33,584 nucleotides of DNA. Origin: OMOG01 sp041485845 (lineage in GTDB: Bacteria > Acidobacteriota > Terriglobia > Bryobacterales > Bryobacteraceae). The stretch's first letter is position 1; the number at the start of each line of letters is the position of its first letter. A model generated the notes under the pieces. That model saw nothing but the letters and a program-made list of their open reading frames with translations. It made no database searches and was not told the DNA's origin. Both the position numbers and the translations under genes were made by a program. This document shows positions 30,279 to 33,584 of this stretch, piece by piece. The stretch is from positions 1 through 33,584 of the forward strand of contig JBGPKH010000016.1 in assembly GCA_041485845.1 (NCBI GenBank). Reading direction: 5' to 3'.

Positions 30279-30856
30279 GGTTTTACCGTGTTGAGATCCG
30301 GACACAGCCGGGACAGCAGCGCCGGAATCTCCGCCAAAGGCAGAACGTGGTCCACCGCGGACGCCGCGATGGCCGCCTCGGGCATGCCCGGGCACTCCGC
30401 CTCGGACGGCGCTTGCACCACCGTCAGGCCGCCGCGTCTCTTGATCCGCGCCAGGCCCTGCGCGCCGTCGGCATTGGTCCCCGTCAGGACCACCCCGATC
30501 ACCCGCTCCCCCCAGGCATCGGCGGCCGACTCGAACAGGACGTCGATCGACGGCCGGGCCCACGACACCGGGCCTTCCGTGGACAGCGCCAGGCCGCCCT
30601 TTTCCAACAGCAGGTGATAGCCGGGCGGCGCCACGTACACCACGCCGCGCCGCAAATCGTCCTTGTCTTCGGCCTCCCGCACCGGCAGAACGCTGGCGGA
30701 CTGCAGGAAACGGATCAACTCGTCGCCCAATCCCTCGCCGCGATGCAGCACGGCCACCACCGTTCCGCCCAGCTCCCGGGGCAAAACGGAAAGCAGCGTG
30801 GCCAGGGCCCGCATGCCCCCGCGCGACGCTCCGATCACCACGATCTCATAGCCCAT
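30275..30856 (-). CDS. CheB-type methylesterase without receiver domain
   Basis: A 193-residue catalytic domain of CheB. The triad is S11 in VVIGASRGGM, H38 in VVAVLHRGEG and D130 in LTGTNADGAQG. YVAPPGYHLLL and the conserved WARPSIDVLF are also present. The N-terminal receiver of enteric CheB is missing, so its activity is not controlled by direct CheA phosphorylation. ATG 30856 overlaps the CheR stop (TGATG). With the neighbouring CheR it could set the methylation state of a receptor or of another protein, but no methyl-accepting protein is encoded in the window. Confidence 0.9.
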   Translation of the reverse strand: MGYEIVVIGASRGGMRALATLLSVLPRELGGTVVAVLHRGEGLGDELIRFLQSASVLPVREAEDKDDLRRGVVYVAPPGYHLLLEKGGLALSTEGPVSWARPSIDVLFESAADAWGERVIGVVLTGTNADGAQGLARIKRRGGLTVVQAPSEAECPGMPEAAIAASAVDHVLPLAEIPALLSRLCPDLNTVKP

Positions 30857-31710
30857 CAGCGCACCTTCCGGTACAGCTTCGCGGCGCCATCCAAAGTCTC
30901 CAAGTCGGCCTCGTACGGCGACGCGCACATGGATTCCTTGGCCCCCAGCCCCAGCACGCCGCCGGGAGGCAGGCTGTCGAGGAACAAGTTCAGCACGCGC
31001 GCTTGCAGCGCCTGGTTGAAGTAGATCAGCACGTTGCGGCACAGGATCGCGTCGAACTCGTTGAATGAGCCGTCGGTCACCAGGTTGTGCGGGGCGAAGA
31101 CCACGTTCCGCCGCAGCGGCTCGTGAAAAATGGCGTTCCCATAGGAGGCGGTGTAGTATTCGGCCAGCGATCCCTGGCCTGCCGCGTCGAAGTAATTCTC
31201 GCTGTACCGCCGCATCGCGGAAAGCGGAAAGATGCCCTCCCTGGCCCGCTCCAGCACCGCCTCGTTCAGGTCGGTGGCGTAGATCAGGCAGCGGTCGTAG
31301 AGCCCCTCTTCGTGGAGCAGGATGGCCACCGAGTAGACCTCTTCGCCGGTGGAACAACCCGCCTGCCAGATCCGCGTCCGCGGGCGCTCGCGCAGCAGCG
31401 GCACTACTTTGTCCCGGAAGGCGCGATAGAAGGCCGGGTCGCGGAACATCTCGGTGGTGTTGACCGTCACGGCCAGGAGGAAGCGGTTCTTCGCGGCTGC
31501 GTCGTGGAGCACCTGGTCCTGGAGCGCGGAGACGGTCTCGATCTCCTCCTGTCGCATACACGCGCGGATGCGGCGCTTGAGCGAGGCCGGCGCGTACTGC
31601 CGGAAATCGAAGCCGTAGCGGCGGAACATCCCTTCCAGGAACAGCTCCGTCTCCAGGTCCTCGAGTTCCAGCTCCGTGACCGCCGGCAAGGTCAGCTCCG
31701 ATACAGCCAC
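30856..31710 (-). CDS. CheR-type protein methyltransferase
   Basis: A 284-residue CheR. The N-terminal helical domain (about 15-85: GMFRRYGFDFRQYAPASLKRR, then VTVNTTEMFRDPAFY) is followed by the SAM-binding domain, with IWQAGCSTGEEVYS (114-127), ATDLNEAVLERAREG, and FDAILCRNVLIYFN as the usual end of the SAM pocket. GTG 31710 is chosen because it starts 19 nt inside the end of the preceding kinase gene. It uses SAM to methylate glutamates on a target protein. It is directly followed by CheB, the opposing enzyme. Confidence 0.88.
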   Translation of the reverse strand: MAVSELTLPAVTELELEDLETELFLEGMFRRYGFDFRQYAPASLKRRIRACMRQEEIETVSALQDQVLHDAAAKNRFLLAVTVNTTEMFRDPAFYRAFRDKVVPLLRERPRTRIWQAGCSTGEEVYSVAILLHEEGLYDRCLIYATDLNEAVLERAREGIFPLSAMRRYSENYFDAAGQGSLAEYYTASYGNAIFHEPLRRNVVFAPHNLVTDGSFNEFDAILCRNVLIYFNQALQARVLNLFLDSLPPGGVLGLGAKESMCASPYEADLETLDGAAKLYRKVR

Positions 31711-33584
31711 ACGCGCAGCAACGACAGCAGTTGCTGGGTATCCACCGGCTTGGCGAGGTACTCCGAGGCGCCCGCTTCCAGGCACTTCTCGCGGTCGCCC
31801 TTCATGGCCTTGGCGGTGATGGCGATGATGGGCAGCGACTGGAACTGGCGGATCTGGCGGATGGCGCGCATGGTCGCGTAGCCGTCCATCTCCGGCATCA
31901 TCACGTCCATCAGGACAATATTAATGTCCGGCTTCTCCTTTAGCGTGCGCAGGGCATCCGCTCCCGATTCCACCGAGAACACCTCCATGTGCTGGCGCTC
32001 CAGCAAGCTGGTGATGGCGAAGATATTGCGCACATCGTCGTCCACCACCAGGACCTTCTTGTCCGCCAGTAGCGGGTCGGAGCGATGCAGTTGCTCGAGC
32101 ATCCGCCGCTTGGCCTCGGGCAGGTTGGCCTCCACCTGGTGCAGGAACAGGGTGGCCTCGGCCAACAGCCGTTCGGGCGATTGCGCTTTCTTGACCACCA
32201 CGCGGCGGCCGAGGCGCTCCAGGTGCGCCTGCTCCACCGCCTGGAGACCCTGTTCGCTATAGAGAATGACCGGCAGATCGCGCAGCGCCGGGCGCTGCTG
32301 GATCTGCTCGAGCAGCTCGATGCCGCTCATATCCGGCAGGGCCAGGCCGATCACCATGCAGTCGTAGAGCCGCTCGCCGAGTGCCTCGAGCGCCTCCCGG
32401 CCGGAGCCGGCGGTGGTGGTCACGATGTTCTCGCCGCCCAGCAAATCGGCCACCGCGCGGCGCTCCGCCCCTTCCGGCTCCACCACCAGCAGGTACTTCT
32501 CCTTGCGGTCCACCCGCGCCTTGAGGCCGGCCAGCGCCTCATCCAGCTCCCGCTTGCTCACCGGCTTGGCCAGATGGGCGATGGCGCCCGCCTTCAGGCC
32601 CCGTTCCAGCCCGTCGTCCACCGAGATGATGTGGACCGGGATGTGGCGCGTGTCCGGGTCGTGCTTCAAGCGGTCCAGCAGCAGCCAGCCGTCGATATCC
32701 GTCAGACGGAGATCCAGCGTGATAGCGTCCGGGTGGAACTCCCGGGCCAGCGCCAGCGCTTCTTCGCCCTGCCCGGTTATGATTCCCTTGAAGCCTTTGG
32801 CGCGCGCCCGCTCCAGCAGGATCTCCGAAAAACCGGCGTCGTCTTCGACGATCAGCAGCACCGAGTCGCCCGGCTGGATGGTGCCGCGATCGTCCAGGGC
32901 TTCCCGTTCGGCCAGCGCCACGGCTGGCGAGCTCTGCGCGGCCGCCTCGGTCCGCCCAGCCGGGGAGTGCGCCGGGCGGGACTCCGGCCGGGCCGTGCGC
33001 GGCCTGGCCGGCCGCTCGCCGCGCTGGCCGGAGGGCGCCGGCTGGTCTTGCGGCAGGTACAGCGTAAACGTGCTGCCCTTCCCCGGAATGCTCACGATCC
33101 GGATTTCACCGCCCAGCAAGGTGGCGATCTCCCGGCTGATCGACAGCCCCAGTCCCGTGCCGCCATACTTGCGGCTGGTGGCGCCGTCGGCTTGCTGGAA
33201 GGCCTCGAAGATCAGGCGCTGCTTGTCGGCGGCCACCCCGATCCCGGTGTCGGTTACGGAGAACGCGATCACCTGGCGGGCCCGGTTCAGCCCGTCACGA
33301 TCGCGGCTCCAGCCCTCGGCGGCCGGGGCGATCCGCAGATCCACTCTCCCCTTCTCAGTGAACTTGAAGGCATTCGACAGCAGGTTCTTCAGTACCTGTT
33401 CGAGACGCTTGGAATCGGTCGCGATGGAGCGCGGCAGACCGCCCGCCAGCTCGGTGGCAAACTCCAACCCCTTGTTTTGCGCCACGTGGCGGAAGGTCCG
33501 CTCGGTGAAATCGCGCAGGTCGTGGAACGGGACATCCGCGACATCCAGCGTCACGGTCCCCGACTCGATCTTCGACAGGTCCAG
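31692..33584 (-). CDS. Hybrid histidine kinase with three receiver domains (3' part; continues past the right edge)
   Basis: An incomplete gene, in frame up to the window end. From the right it reads the end of HisKA (LDLSKIESG, after the phospho-His which lies outside), HATPase_c (LLSNAFKFTE, DTGIGV, KYGGTGLGLSIS) and a Pro/Ala-rich linker. The first receiver, VLLIVEDDAG, has Asp in ITLDLRL and Lys in LAKPV. A second receiver lacks the phospho-Asp: CMVIGLALPD has Gly where Asp is expected. The third, VLVVDDDVRNIF, is complete (VLMDVMMP, LAKPVD). It heads the CheR-CheB-kinase-regulator operon. The missing N-terminus probably holds HAMP, GAF or similar sensor domains, which cannot be seen here. 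Confidence 0.92.
   Translation of the reverse strand: MDLSKIESGTVTLDVADVPFHDLRDFTERTFRHVAQNKGLEFATELAGGLPRSIATDSKRLEQVLKNLLSNAFKFTEKGRVDLRIAPAAEGWSRDRDGLNRARQVIAFSVTDTGIGVAADKQRLIFEAFQQADGATSRKYGGTGLGLSISREIATLLGGEIRIVSIPGKGSTFTLYLPQDQPAPSGQRGERPARPRTARPESRPAHSPAGRTEAAAQSSPAVALAEREALDDRGTIQPGDSVLLIVEDDAGFSEILLERARAKGFKGIITGQGEEALALAREFHPDAITLDLRLTDIDGWLLLDRLKHDPDTRHIPVHIISVDDGLERGLKAGAIAHLAKPVSKRELDEALAGLKARVDRKEKYLLVVEPEGAERRAVADLLGGENIVTTTAGSGREALEALGERLYDCMVIGLALPDMSGIELLEQIQQRPALRDLPVILYSEQGLQAVEQAHLERLGRRVVVKKAQSPERLLAEATLFLHQVEANLPEAKRRMLEQLHRSDPLLADKKVLVVDDDVRNIFAITSLLERQHMEVFSVESGADALRTLKEKPDINIVLMDVMMPEMDGYATMRAIRQIRQFQSLPIIAITAKAMKGDREKCLEAGASEYLAKPVDTQQLLSLLRVWLYRS

Noticed and set aside
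1..33584. CRISPR arrays, tRNA or rRNA genes, and complete insertion sequences
   Set aside because: No regularly spaced repeats, cloverleaf-like sequences, rRNA segments or transposase genes were seen by reading both strands.

Overview
The window is GC-rich (estimated by eye) and carries genes typical of a soil Acidobacteriota, most like the Solibacter/Bryobacter group. The pointers are an Oar-type TonB-dependent receptor with an N-terminal carboxypeptidase-regulatory-like domain, a Tat-exported glycosidase-like protein beside it, a secreted M1/M24 peptidase pair, and many small exported proteins of no known family. This placement is an inference from gene content; no rRNA or other marker gene is present. 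No tRNA, rRNA, CRISPR array, integrase or complete IS element was found.

Layout. 1-547: no gene, with a terminator-like hairpin at the left edge and a promoter containing a perfect palindrome before the first gene. 548-4031 (+): a small exported protein, an M1 aminopeptidase and an exported M24 aminopeptidase P, probably acting together in extracytoplasmic peptide degradation. 4069-5545: a graveyard holding the C-terminal piece of a PIN toxin, a C-terminal piece of a CocE/NonD hydrolase, a frameshifted PIN N-terminus, the first ~21 codons of a Gp49/HigB-like toxin, an intact HigA-type antitoxin and the frameshifted tail of its HigB partner. 5563-8076 (-): an MsbA-like ABC exporter with an alpha/beta hydrolase. 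8205-13267 (-): the TonB receptor and Tat-exported glycosidase-like protein, followed by a relic of a second copy of the latter.

13387-17292 (-): the most interesting block. It is a compact, mostly overlapping set: HAD phosphatase, ATP-grasp ligase A, a 101-residue unknown protein ending in a Cys/His-rich tail, ATP-grasp ligase B, a GNAT acetyltransferase and an eight-cysteine YkgJ-like protein. The organisation suggests an amide- or peptide-forming pathway that I cannot match to a named one.

17351-21124: a small coiled-coil protein, a decayed SDR gene, two envelope proteins and a stand-alone TrpB-like PLP enzyme. 21400-22319: an exported alpha/beta hydrolase bracketed by copies of a short dispersed repeat (unit GCCACGAATGAACACGAAT), which also supplies its upstream ATG. 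22332-26310 (-): thiE coupled to two amino acid permeases, then a 3' fragment of a third. 26442-28036: NUDIX hydrolase, Uma2-family nuclease and a methyltransferase.

28201-33584 (-): a signalling operon in which each gene overlaps the next. It comprises a multi-receiver hybrid histidine kinase (running off the right edge), CheR, CheB, a REC-PAS-histidine kinase and an Rcp1-type response regulator. CheR and CheB occur with no CheA, CheW or MCP gene inside the window.
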